DNA of 64,000 nt from positions 149,311,632 to 149,375,631 of the forward strand of contig OX235270.1 of NCBI GenBank assembly GCA_944472135.2, given 5' to 3'. The translations under genes and the position numbers were made by a program. This stretch comes from Trichobilharzia regenti (lineage: Eukaryota > Platyhelminthes > Trematoda > Strigeidida > Schistosomatidae). Below the pieces are notes generated by a model. That model worked only from the letters and a program-made list of their open reading frames with translations. It did not search any database and was not told where the DNA came from. Below, in pieces: positions 44,470 to 54,010 of this stretch; the first letter of the stretch is position 1; every line of letters begins with the position of its first letter.

Positions 44470-45040
44470 ACAAAGAAAATCGCCTTACCATAGATAAAGG
44501 ATATCTCAGAAATCACTACAAGACTCTTCAAACCTTTAGGAATTGACGTCGTACACAAACCAACAAAGTCGTTTCACTCATTTCTATGTCAACCAAAAGA
44601 CTCGACAACGACAGAAGATAAAACCAACATCATCTACAAAATACGTTGTAACAACTGCGAAAAACACTACATTGGCCAAAGTGGACGTCCCCTTCGTCTT
44701 CGTATCCACGATCATAAGTTAGCCGTCAAAAGACATGATATCCACTCACTCATTTCACTACACACAGACAACCACGGACATCAATTCGACTAGGACAACG
44801 TTCAAATATTAGACAGAGGAAACAACAAGAATGCTAGAGAATTTTTAGAAGCTTGGCATTCCAGTGAATCATCAATCAGTAGACACATAGAGATAGACAA
44901 AATTTATCAACCAATAAGAAAGAAACTTCATACACAAAGGGTCAAAGTTCAAGGCAAAGAAACAACCGGTTCCAATGCAAGTAACCTAGAAGGTGTGAAA
45001 ACACACACAAACAACCAATCACGTCCAAGGTCACCAGGAG
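44470..45040 (+). pseudogene. PLE-beta GIY-YIG-type endonuclease segment
   Basis: Reads KPLGIDVVHKPTKSFHSFLC, NIIYKIRCNNCEKHYIGQSG and RPLRLRIHDHKLAVKRHD, then DNVQILDRGNNKNAREFLEA and HIEIDKIYQPI. IYKI...HYIGQSGR...R...H is the GIY-YIG layout with the CxxC typical of PLE endonucleases. One stop (FD*DNV) is present. The RT part is missing. Confidence 0.78.
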
Positions 45041-45073
45041 AGATGATTAATATCTTGAAAATCCCCATTTAGT

Positions 45074-45353
45074 CATCTGAAAAAGAGAAGACGTTCAGCG
45101 AAGAGACTCTTTTCGGCGAATTCATTCACATAGCTGTACAATCGCATTTATATATAATTATTTGAGTGTGTGTGTGTACATGAGGTTTGTCAAAATTAGA
45201 TAATTGATCAGGTAATAAAAGAATGATCTAATATAGAAACAAAGTTAATTGGACAGCAACTAAATTAAGATTGAGTTAGTAAGTTAGATGACGTAATACA
45301 ATTGACTAAAATGTTTTAACTTAGGTCAGGTTAGCAACAGAGGTAATTACAGG
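45074..45353 (-). repeat. PLE-alpha inverted terminal repeat, left
   Basis: Reverse complement of 46757-47035, near identical. Includes the (GT)n-flanked TATA-like module. Confidence 0.88.
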
Positions 45354-45438
45354 TCTTAAAGAACTCCTTCTGAGGTGTACCCTGAATGTTCAATTCTCTT
45401 TCAACAACGAAATATATCGCCAAAAGGATGGTATAGCT

Positions 45439-46482
45439 ATGGGCTCACCACTAGGCCCATTACTTGCAGATTTCTTCATGGCAAAACTCGAAAACACATG
45501 CATGAAGAAAATGATCGATACCTTCGGAATCTACAAGAGATACGTCGACGACACTTTCATTATCGTCAACAATGAAGAGAATCTAGACGACATCCTGAAG
45601 TCGTTTAACAAGTGCCACCCCGCAATTCAGTTCACGCTGGAGAAAGAGTCCAACTCTAAAATATCCTTTCTTGACATCCAACTAACAAGACGAGAACACG
45701 ATGGAACACTGAAAAGATCTATCTACAGAAAGTCAACATGGAACGGACAGCTGATTAACTTCCACAGTTGGGTACCCCTATACACCAAACGGAACCTGAT
45801 CCGTTCACTTAGCAACAGAGTTCGCAGAATTTGTACCCCGGACACCGTAGAAGATGAACTGGACAATCTCAAGAGAATCCTCGTCGAGAATTGTTACCCA
45901 GAACGATTTATTGCAAAATCTATGAATCCTAGGCCACAAAAGCCGCCCACGCATAGCGTCCCGAAGAAACCGCTCTACATAAACCTTCAATTCAATGGAG
46001 ATATATCTGCGGAAATACTAAAAAATCGACTGTCGCGCTCACTCAAGAAGACTTTCTTCGCAGCTGAACTACGACTAACTTTCTCCACAAAACCTATGAT
46101 TCATGTGAACGTGAAGGATAAGCTACCACTGTTGGCCTCATCAATGTGTATCTACCAATTCACCTGCTCGTGTGGAGCCAGGTATGTCGGCCGTACCCAG
46201 CGTTCGCTTTCCAAGCGTATCACCGAACACTTACCAGCATGGTTTTACAAAGGAGAAAAGCGATGTCCCCGCAGCTCCATCTTAGAACACCTGATAGAAT
46301 CCGGACACCAAGCTGCACCCCAAACAAACTTCAAAGTCGTCTACAGAGTAAGAAGTAGTCTTCCAAAAGGTGTACGAATCAGACTTCTTCAAACTGCAGA
46401 AGCAATGGCGATTCACTTGCTAAGCCCTGAACTCTGCATACAGAAGAGGTTCGTTCAATCACTAAACTTACAATGGACTTAA
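45439..46482 (+). CDS. PLE-alpha RT C-terminal half plus GIY-YIG-type endonuclease (347 aa)
   Basis: Starts in the RT block MGSPLGPLLADFFMAKLENT, followed by the catalytic YKRYVDDTFIIV (residues about 30-40), FLDIQLTRREHDGTLKRSIY and a thumb-like region. From residue about 235 comes the endonuclease: CIYQFTCSCGARYVGRTQRS, then RITEHLPAWF, RSSILEHLIESGHQ and AEAMAIHLLSPELCIQKR. This fragment is intact for all 347 codons. The upstream RT N-terminus is absent: 45375-45438 still reads part of it (YPECSIL..., QQRNISPKG in another frame) before the terminal repeat. So it is a truncated gene, unlikely to work alone. Confidence 0.85.
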   Translation: MGSPLGPLLADFFMAKLENTCMKKMIDTFGIYKRYVDDTFIIVNNEENLDDILKSFNKCHPAIQFTLEKESNSKISFLDIQLTRREHDGTLKRSIYRKSTWNGQLINFHSWVPLYTKRNLIRSLSNRVRRICTPDTVEDELDNLKRILVENCYPERFIAKSMNPRPQKPPTHSVPKKPLYINLQFNGDISAEILKNRLSRSLKKTFFAAELRLTFSTKPMIHVNVKDKLPLLASSMCIYQFTCSCGARYVGRTQRSLSKRITEHLPAWFYKGEKRCPRSSILEHLIESGHQAAPQTNFKVVYRVRSSLPKGVRIRLLQTAEAMAIHLLSPELCIQKRFVQSLNLQWT

Positions 46483-46756
46483 CCTACATTATTACCTGAA
46501 AGGTAAATTCTACCTAATTTTTTTTTTCTGTCTCTTCATTGGTATTATTCTGTCTTCTCAATTGTAATATTTTGCATTTTCAACTTTCTTGTCTCTACCC
46601 CTACCCGATTTAATTTCTACACCTCACTACCACTTTAATTGACCTGACCAACGCTCAATTTATAGTCATTTATGTTACGTCATCCAACTTAATTGCTCAA
46701 TTTCATTTCTAATCTAAATGGCATTATTATCTACCCCACTTCTACTTAGTCTCTAC

Positions 46757-47035
46757 CTGTAATTACCTCTGTTGCTAACCTGACCTAAGTTAAAACATTT
46801 TAGTCAATTGTATTACGTCATCTAACTTACTAACTCAATCTTAATTTAGTTGCTGTCCAATTAACTTTGTTTCTATATTAGATCATTCTTTTATTACCTG
46901 ATCAATTATCTAATTTTGACAAACCTCATGTACACACACACACTCAAATAATTATATATAAATGCGATTGTACAGCTATGTGAATGAATTCGCCGAAAAG
47001 AGTCTCTTCGCTGAACGTCTTCTCTTTTTCAGATG
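46757..47035 (+). repeat. PLE-alpha inverted terminal repeat, right
   Basis: Mirror of the left repeat. On + it holds (CA)n at about 46933, tatataaatgcgattgtaca, then cgccgaaaagagtctcttcg and ctgaacgtc. The 46483-46756 stretch before it is AT-rich 3' UTR. Confidence 0.88.
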
Positions 47036-47080
47036 ATTAATAAACTCGTGGAGAAATGTAAAAGCTCACTTCAAATTGAA

Positions 47081-47128
47081 GTATGCGCTGAAGATGTCAC
47101 CCAGTAGGGTGATGAAAGCTTTGCAAAT
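47081..47128 (+). ncRNA. Hammerhead ribozyme-like motif, right end of PLE-beta
   Basis: Core ctgaaga at 47088-47094 fits CUGANGA. Stem II is gtcaccc with gggtgat around loop agta (47096-47113), leaving one unpaired U after the core. gaaa at 47114-47117 supplies the second core strand. The minimal stem III is ag/ct (47117-47120), predicted cleavage is after U47121, and stem I pairs tgcg (47084-47087) with tgca (47122-47125), one pair being G-U. Known: minimal hammerheads occur in PLE terminal repeats. The extra U is the main doubt. Confidence 0.5.
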
Positions 47129-47206
47129 TAACCATCCAGCTCAGAGAACAAAACGACATCAAAATCATCCACCTGAGCTACAAATCTCCTCTATCGTATC
47201 TTGAAA

Positions 47207-48395
47207 CAATTCATGTATTAGTCAAATCGCCACACTACGGATAATCATTGAAAAGAGCTTGGAATTGCATTCAGCTCTCTGCCTCAACTCCATCGAATTT
47301 GAAAATGCCTTTGACAGAATCGTTCGACAGGTGATTTTGAAACTACTTCGGGATGCCACCGACAATTATCATTCTCACCTCCCAGTTATACGACAATGCT
47401 GCGTTCCAAGCAATCCGCTACAGGAAACTTACGGAATCCTTCGAAGTGAGGATTGGAGTTAGGCAGTGCTGTCTACTATCGCTAATCATCTTCCTGATTG
47501 CAGTAGATTGGATAATGCGACAGACAGCGGCTAGCAATGAGGAAACAGGCATAAAATGGACTCACACAAAAAAGAAATTGGAGGATCTGGACTTCGCCGA
47601 TGATGACATATGTCTGATTTCTCACAAACTGGAAGATATGCAAGTGAAAAGCAACAAGTTGTCAGAATAAGCATCCGGAGAAGATAGGACGTCAGGTGAA
47701 CATAGAGAAAACAGAGTTGGTGATGAAGATTAGTGGCCAACATCAACAGCAACAACAACAGACAACAATCAGCATAAATGAAGGGCGAAATCCGAAAGAA
47801 GCGACCTCCTACTTTCAACTGCAGGCGGACGGAACTGACGAGGATATCAAACCAACGATCGGGAAAGCAAGGCAAGCTCTCATTACTCACAAGTCTGTGT
47901 GGAGATGAACAGCAATCAGCATCAAAAATAACATCCGGACCTTCGACTCCAATGGGAAGTCAGTGCTACTTACCATACGGATCAGAGACTTGGCGCGTCA
48001 TAAAGAGCACCTCAAACAAACTTCAGACCTTCATTAACAGTTGTCTTCGCTCAATACTCAAGATCAGATGGCCAGAAAAGATCAGCGACAGGGATCTCTG
48101 GGAGCGAACCAATCAGGAACCGATTGTGAAACAAATAGGCAGAAAGAAATGGAGATGGATTGGCCATACGCTGAGGAAACCATCAAGTGACATCACTAGA
48201 CAAACCATTGCTCGAGTGGAACCCGAAAGGGAAGCGGGCGGCGAGTTGGTCGTCAGTGCGAGGGTGACTTGGAGGAGGTCATGTGAGGAGGAGATGAAAG
48301 CATGTGGACAGACTTGGAGCGGGTTGAAAAAGTTGGCAGAAAACCGAAGTCAATGGAGGTTCGCAGCTGAAGCCCTATGTTCCTCTAGGAACTAA
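47207..48395 (+). pseudogene. RTE-1 copy 3 RT central and C-terminal part
   Basis: Resumes with QIATLRIIIEKSLELHS and ENAFDRIVRQVILKLL, then FEVRIGVRQCCLLSLIIFLI, DLDFADDDICLISH (active site with an extra D), a Q-rich linker, and ETWRVIKSTSNKLQTF, WERTNQEPIVKQIGRKKWRW, IGHTLRKP and ENRSQWRFAAEALCSSRN at the end. Four frames are used, so at least three indels. C-terminal features match RTE-type elements. Confidence 0.83.
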
Positions 48396-49078
48396 AGGAT
48401 ACAATAATAATAATAATAAATATTCCCATATTATGAATTAAAAGTCAATCTGAATGAAGAATATTCTTTTCAATAATTTCTCTTCAGGTTCTTACAATTA
48501 TAAAATATAATATTTGTGGTCGTTACAATAATAATGGCCAGTTATGCGGCGGCGGATACATTTTTTACGTAAAACAACAAATTAGTGATGGGGTGTCAAA
48601 ATAAATAGTCGTATTTGTGTGTGTGACAAATGTGCTAGGCTGAAATCGATTAGAAAATATTGTAAAACGGGAGACAATGGTGGTGATTAATCATAATAGA
48701 TTTGTAGAGGGTGGGGTAGGAAAATTGACAAATCAGTTCAAGGTTATAAAAGGTGTCAGGTGAGTGGCTAGTACAAAGTGGTCTGTCTTAAACGGGAGAT
48801 AGTAAGACTGGAATGAGAGGTTCATAATGAGATAACGAATATGTTAAATGAAACAGGTGGAGGCATATATTGAGAAAACAGATAATATCACTAATGTTAA
48901 ATCCGTATAAATGAAAAACTCGATAGTATTGAGGGAATGTTTTCATAAAGGGCATAAATAATGACGAATAATAATAATAATAACTGTAATAACAATATTT
49001 GTAATAATAAGCAAATTGAAAAGAGAAAAAACCAAGAGGCTTAAAGGGAAGGAGCACTCTTGGTGAGAAGAAAAATCT

Positions 49079-49612
49079 TCAATCCAAGGTTGGCCACGGT
49101 AGGAACAGCGTCTGGACGTGTTCCTTTTGGATACACAGTTCCGGCTTAGTCGATCTTATTGCAACAGCTTCAGCTATGTATAGGAGACGTGAGCGAACTG
49201 TACGTGATAACGACTTCGGGATTCGGTATATAACCCTGAAAGCTGTGTTGACATCGATGTGATGTCCAGTATCGACCAAATGTGACAGGATCGAGCTTTT
49301 TATGCACTTAATTTTCCCCCTGCTGAACCAAGCTGGTAAGTGTTCTCGAACACATAGACGAACCTACTTAATCGTGCGCCCTATATAACTTGAACCACAG
49401 GAACAGTTGAAATGGTATATGCAGCAAGAAGAGCTAAGGTTAGGTAAGGCATCTTTGAGTTGCTGGGTGAACATTGGACGGCTAGTGAAGGATAGACACA
49501 GACGTGCAGAATAGAAAGTTTTCTTGATCGCCCTGGTTAAACGTTGGGATAGAATCTCCGCAGGAGTATCTCCCTTGAATTGGAGACGTAAAAACAAAGG
49601 CTTTTTCTCCAC
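49079..49612 (-). pseudogene. PLE-gamma RT end and endonuclease
   Basis: 49612-49364 reads KKPLFLRLQFKGDTPAEILS, then SSCCIYHFNCSCGSSYIGRT, the GIY-YIG-like start with CxCG. A break near 49360 is followed by 49279-49079 with DTGHHIDVNTAFRVIYRIP and AEAVAIRSTKPELCIQKEHV. Same layout as PLE-alpha residues 170-347. Confidence 0.8.
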
Positions 49613-49650
49613 AGTTGCCAGTTTATGTTTACGACTATTGTAACCTGCTA

Positions 49651-49803
49651 TTTTTTTTATTTACAGCTTGATTCCACACTGTATTTTCGGTACAAGTATG
49701 GAATTTTCAGCATGGATATCGGTAGCCAAAATTTTGCAGGCCGACCATAGATATCAGATGTGCGTCGGTGCGGGCTCGACCCCAGGACCATGTGCATGGT
49801 CGG
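49651..49803 (-). mobile_element. 5'-truncated tRNA-derived SINE in PLE-gamma
   Basis: Tail and body intact (cagcttgattccacactgta, ttttgcaggccgaccataga). The head stops after the box B region, so the box A end is missing. Confidence 0.8.
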
Positions 49804-49861
49804 CTTTACTGATCTTCTCTGGATATCCGTTCTCGCTTAGAATGTCTCGGATGACCTGGAG

Positions 49862-50215
49862 TTATTTCTCTACGCAGTCTTCGGAACAAATAGACCTTGC
49901 TCTAAATGCTGAGCACCTGATTAGATTACGTTTGTATTTCATCGGTACAAAGCTAAGGAAGTGTGTATACTGAGCTTCGGTCTCTAGCTTTCTAAATATG
50001 GTTCTTTTGATGGAACCATCCTCTCTTCTAGTTAGTAGGACGTCAAGTAAGTGTAGAGAGTCGTTGTATTCTCCTTCGTAGGTGAAATGGACCGCTGGGT
50101 GAGCATTATTGAAGTTGTTCAAAATCAAATCACTATTTAACCCTTCATCGTACAATACAAAAGTGTCATCCATGTAACGACAATGCATTTCCATTTTCGC
50201 TATTTCCTCTTTCAA
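49862..50215 (-). pseudogene. PLE-gamma RT, active-site part
   Basis: 117 codons starting MKEEIAKMEMHCRYMDDTF, the YMDD catalytic block. Then VHFTYEGEYNDSLHLLDVLL, TRREDGSIKRTIFRK and YKRNLIRCSAFRARSICSED. Upstream RT blocks are lost at the terminal repeat; downstream it is cut by the SINE. Confidence 0.8.
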
Positions 50216-50509
50216 CGGACTATTTTCTAGTTTTCCTAGAAATATATTCGCGAAAATATTTCCTAATCGATTTCAGCCTAGCACGTGTGTCAGACAAGTT
50301 TGACTATTTATTTCGACACCCTATAACTAACCTGTTATTCTACGTTAAAAATGTATCCGCCGCCGCATAACTGGCCATTATTATTGCAACGACCACAAAT
50401 ATTATATTTTATAATTGTAAGAACCTGAAGAGAAATTATTGAAAAGAATATCCTTCGTTCAGATTGACTTTTAATTCATAATATTTCATTCTATTCAAAT
50501 ATACTGCTT

Positions 50510-50785
50510 ATCAGCAATGAAACAAAGGGCTTGTCTGGATTTCAGCAACCTACGACATCACTGGCGTACACGTGATATCCAGCTATCGGTCAAACGAAGT
50601 GTGTACTACACTGTAGTTGGTTCCGTCCTTCGTCATGGCTGGCTGCGAGATACTGCCATTGAAAGTGGAATATAAGAGAAGACGAGCTACTTATCTATGA
50701 ACATAGGTACCTGAGTTGTGCCATATATTTTCAGTGATATAATATGGCCAGTAACGTTGAAGTTAGATGTAGCTTGTTTATTAGA
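50510..50785 (+). pseudogene. RTE-2 C-terminal remnant
   Basis: Reads RACLDFSNLRHHWRTRDIQL and SVKRSVYYTVVGSVLRHGW before stops. This is the post-RT region of RTE elements (…ARAAF.NLRHLW.RRD..L..KGRVY). Same family type as 29660-30430. Confidence 0.6.
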
Positions 50786-50998
50786 TAATAATAATGATGA
50801 TAATAATAAATCCACTTTATTCCAAAAACACCACTTATAATACAGAATGGAATCCTCAGCATTTGTTACAATATTTCATCTGATTTACTTAAAATATATA
50901 TAAAATTAAAAATTAAAACAAAAGTAACCAGAGGAATTTGTCCACGTTTACGATATAAAGTCATAAATATTCGAAGCACGAAATGAGATTATTAAATA
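50786..50998 (-). mobile_element. CR1-B 3' end fragment
   Basis: Minus strand: tgctgaggattccattctgt, ttttggaataaagtgg and an ATT/ATC tail at 50786-50812. Sits directly beside a second CR1-B 3' end at 50999. Confidence 0.7.
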
Positions 50999-51282
50999 TA
51001 ACAATAATAATAATAACATTGAGTTTGTTTCAAACAGTATTGTCGATTCAGTTTGGAAACTTTAGCATTTTACAGATTATTGGATCTAACGTTCTGGTGA
51101 TATAGTATAGTGAGGGGAAATACAAAATTAACAGTTATTCACACAGATTAAATGATATTCACACTTATGAAAAAATAAACAAAAAATTGAGAGGATTATA
51201 AATATAAGAAATACAATAACAATAAATTTTGATGTTATAAGGGTGGAGGAAATGGTTTATTTAATAGTGCAAAGAAGGTTAG

Positions 51283-51560
51283 TTAGTTCATGCCTAAAAC
51301 TATTTTCATCACAAAAAGTATGTGCCAAATATGGTATAGTGGAATTTTATACTTAGACGTACGTGCATAAATTCTTCTGAAAAGACCTCTTGTTTTACTT
51401 GAGGAGACACAAGGTTGGAGCTGAGGGTAGAGTGGGTGCTCAGAGTCTGATAAAATTCCTTTAGCAAATTTGTTGCATGACAACAATATGGCCCAATGGG
51501 ATACCACTCGTCCTACTGACAGTCTTCAGAGTTCTACGAAGTATGACATAGTCTTTTTTA
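51283..51560 (-). pseudogene. CR1-B C-terminal segment
   Basis: Reads [40 protein letters not shown] and SKYK. Matches the C-terminal fragments at 16452, 19190 and 21829. Confidence 0.72.
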
Positions 51561-51742
51561 AACAATCGAGGAAAGAGTAAGACATGGGATGACCAGGATA
51601 GGTCAGAAGAAAGAATTAAGCCAAGATATTTAAATTCAGACTTGATTTCTATATCAGTATCATCACTTTTGCAAGATTCAAGAGAACAAACGGCTTCATT
51701 TAACTTTCGTTTACATCGGAAACTGAAATTAACAGTCTGACA

Positions 51743-52855
51743 TTAAGAAGGATTTAGTTCAAGGCCGTTAGACGAAGACCATTTGCTAATTCCCGATAGA
51801 AAGCTGTTCATCTTAGTACAGTCAAGCTGGGAGTCAACAGACATTGAAATAGTTAGATCATCGGCATTCTTAACAAAGTTCATTTCATCAGAGTGAGGCA
51901 AGTCATGCAAGAAGAAAGAAAACAGAAAAGGAGAAAGGACAGCGCCCTGAGGGACATCAGCCTCAGTAAGCAATGACGTGGGCAACTTTCCCTGACATAC
52001 AGTGTACTGCTTTCTTTCTGAGAAATAAGAATGCAGCCTTTTGACAACCCAACAGTCAGTTTGAGTTTTGGCAAGCTTGTTTAACAAAATGTCCCTAGGT
52101 ACTGAGTCGAAAGCAGATGTGTAATCTACGAAGGTGCAGCGAACAAATTTACCCCTTGTCTAAACTGGAGACAAGACAGCAACTGCATCTAAAGTACTTC
52201 TACTGTGTTTATAGGCGAATTGTTTGGGATCGTTAGAGGCGTTAAGTAAAGCTTGAAGATTAAGTAAGAGTAACTTTTCCAAAGCTTTTTGAAAAGGGGA
52301 GGTAATAGCAATATGTCTAAATTCAAAACATGTTCCAGTAGACGACTTAGGTATATGTACAGTTTTAATGTCCTTCCAAACGGCTGGCACAACATTTCTG
52401 GAAAATATTCGTTAAATATGTCAATGAGAGGATAACACAGGATGTCTGCACATATTTTAAGGATAACACTAAGCAAACCGTCTGGACCCAGGCTAGAAGA
52501 AGGATTCAGAGACTGGAGACATTTTAGAACATCATTTGTATTGAAACCAGGGAAGCAGGTTTCATTAACACTTGTAACACTAGAAAGTTTGGCATTTGTG
52601 GGAAAATATATGAAAGACTTGTTTAGCGTGCAAACATCAAGGGAATAAGAAATACTATTCATCTGCTTACCACCAGTAATTTCTTTGAAAAGTTTCCATA
52701 TATTAGACGCATTTTTACAGGATATAAACTTTTGGTTGTAAATTGAATTCAACCTGTGCATTTCAGATTTTATTAGGATGTTAATTCTTTTCAAACCAGT
52801 ATTATCCTTCGTTTTGTATACCTTTTTTTGTCTGCGAAGTCTTTAAGTTGAGGGG
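51743..52855 (-). pseudogene. CR1-B reverse transcriptase
   Basis: 52794-52189 reads LKCLQSLNPSSSLGPDGLLS (first RT block). A frameshift leads to 52390-52160 with LPAVWKDIKTVHIPKSS-type sequence, FRHIAITSPFQKALEKLLLL and QFAYKHSRSTLDAV. 52087-51743 continues with FSERKQYTVCQGKLPTSLL, VPQGAVLSPFLFSFFLHDLP and NADDLTISM. The Y of the YADD block is N, so even without frameshifts the enzyme would be crippled. Confidence 0.8.
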
Positions 52856-52944
52856 AGGAGAAACGGTCAAATCTGACGAAGAGCGTTTCTCTGGAACAAC
52901 AGGTTTCAAGACAAAATTTGAGATACTTGTAATATTAGATATAA

Positions 52945-53190
52945 GTATAAAACTTGGGCACTGTGGTAGAGTATTTTTTTATTTTTTATTTTATATTTTT
53001 TGATTTACAGCTTGATTCCACACTGTATTTTCGGTACAAGTATGGAATTTTCAGCATGGATATCGGTAGCCCAAATTTTGCAGGCCGACCATAGATATTG
53101 GGTGTGCGTCGGCGGGGGTTGGAACCTCGGACCATGTTCATGGTCGGCGACGCACTAGCGTCTGTGGCACAGTGGTTAGGACTCTCGCCA
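52945..53190 (-). mobile_element. SINE (minus) with an inverted SINE head beside it
   Basis: 52978-53152 is a SINE on the minus strand (tail gatttacagcttgattccac, body aggccgaccatagatattgg, head gcgtcggcgggggttgg). At 53157-53190 a + strand SINE head follows (tctgtggcacagtggttagg). At 52945 a short PLE-delta end (gggcactgtggtagag) precedes the tail. Confidence 0.75.
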
Positions 53191-53199
53191 GTGTACAGT

Positions 53200-54010
53200 C
53201 TTCATTAAACAGGTCCCACCTTGTGTCCTAGAGCATGCTCCTAAGATTCTGAATAGTCTCCAAAGAGTAACATCCATGTACACTTTTCTTGGAAAGGTGT
53301 GAAAAAGTTCTCTTGTGTAACTTTCCATAAATTTTTGGTAAAACCCGTACAACACAATGATATGAGTTAAACAGTGGGGCTCTTTTACGAGCTTCGTATA
53401 TTCCACGGTCATTTATAAATACAAGGTCTAGGGTCCAGTCTGGTGGGAAAGTTGACGACATTTTCCTGATCTAGCACTGTGAGAAAGCTGTAGTCACATG
53501 AAATGAAATCGCCTGTCACTATGGACAATGAGTTTCCAAAAGAGGCGGCAGCGAAAATAGTGAACTTATCAGCAAGCATAAATAGTTCTGAAGTGCTACA
53601 GCAGGGTGTGACATAAATGTTCGTGATATAAATGAATTTGTACTTAGATAGGTGTGCGTCGGTGGCACAAAGGTTAGGACTCTCGCCGACCATCCACATG
53701 GTCCGAGGTTCGATCCCCTGCCGACACACACCCGATATCTATGGTCGGCCTGCAAAATTTTGGCTACCGATATCCATGCTGAAAATTCCATACTTGTACC
53801 AAAAATACTGTGTGGAATCAATCTGTAATCAAAAATAAAAAAAATAAAAAAAATAAATAGGTCGACATTTGTCAGTTTATACAGTCAGTATTATCATTTG
53901 AGAATTTAAAACAGACGTCGTTGACAACAGACCACTGAGAATTGATAAAAGTAGCAACACCACCACCTCGCTTAATATTGGCCTAAGATATTGGTCTAAG
54001 TCTATTTTCT
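53200..54010 (-). pseudogene. CR1-B endonuclease remnant, split by a SINE
   Basis: The minus strand reads RGGGVATFINSQWSVVNDVC (53980-53900). After the SINE gap comes YKFIYITNIYVTPCCSTSEL, IVTGDFISCDYSFLTVLDQE (catalytic GDF block), RLDPR, and LDLVFINDRGIYEARKRAPL with a final SYHCVV, where the usual SDH is changed. This is the apurinic-type endonuclease order of CR1-group elements. Confidence 0.72.
53651..53858 (+). mobile_element. tRNA-derived SINE inserted in the CR1-B endonuclease
   Basis: Complete head (gtgcgtcggtggcac, box B ggttcgatccc), body and a long A-rich tail with (AAAT)n. Element coding continues on both sides (QMST... and YKFIYIT). The flanking repeat is only a few bases (atag). 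Confidence 0.86.

Larger units (their letters stand above)
45053..47030 (+). mobile_element. PLE-alpha nested in PLE-beta
   Basis: Bounded by a 12-bp direct repeat agatgattaata at 45041-45052 and 47031-47042, a likely target duplication. Internal inverted repeats of about 280 bp (45074-45353 and 46757-47035) act as terminal repeats. They contain a TATA-like module (tatataaatgcgattgtaca on + at 46957). One open frame lies between. 5'-truncated relative to a full RT. Confidence 0.82.
44173..47206 (+). mobile_element. PLE-beta inserted in RTE-1, itself split by PLE-alpha
   Basis: The RTE-1 frame stops at aacaagtcat and resumes with tcatgtattagtcaaatcgc, giving a short target duplication (tcat). 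Ends are inverted: 44172-44256 mirrors 47086-47165 (ggttaattt...cagcgc). Inside lies an endonuclease segment (44470-44960). PLE-alpha occupies 45053-47030. Both ends contain a hammerhead-like core. Confidence 0.78.
42050..48417 (+). mobile_element. RTE-1 copy 3, near full length, split by PLE-beta at 44173-47206
   Basis: Leader from about 42050, endonuclease 42312-42968, linker and RT start 42955-44172, RT remainder 47207-48395, and 3' tail of AAT repeats to 48417. Without the insert it is about 3.3 kb, the usual RTE size. Several frameshifts and a mutated endonuclease residue make it inactive. Confidence 0.86.
48418..50493 (-). mobile_element. PLE-gamma element
   Basis: Inverted ends: 48418-48655 mirrors 50250-50493 (aatattcccatattatgaat type). 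Coding runs on the minus strand from 50215 to 49079, followed by a roughly 360 bp 3' region unique to this end. A SINE (49651-49803) splits the RT. It abuts the tail of RTE-1 copy 3. Confidence 0.8.
50999..54010 (-). mobile_element. CR1-B copy with RT and endonuclease remnants, carrying SINE insertions
   Basis: Collinear minus-strand blocks: endonuclease 54010-53859 and 53650-53200, RT 52855-51743, C-terminus 51560-51283, 3' UTR to 50999. Inserted are a + SINE (53651-53858) and a SINE-containing piece (52945-53190). It is the longest CR1-B copy in the window. Confidence 0.78.
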
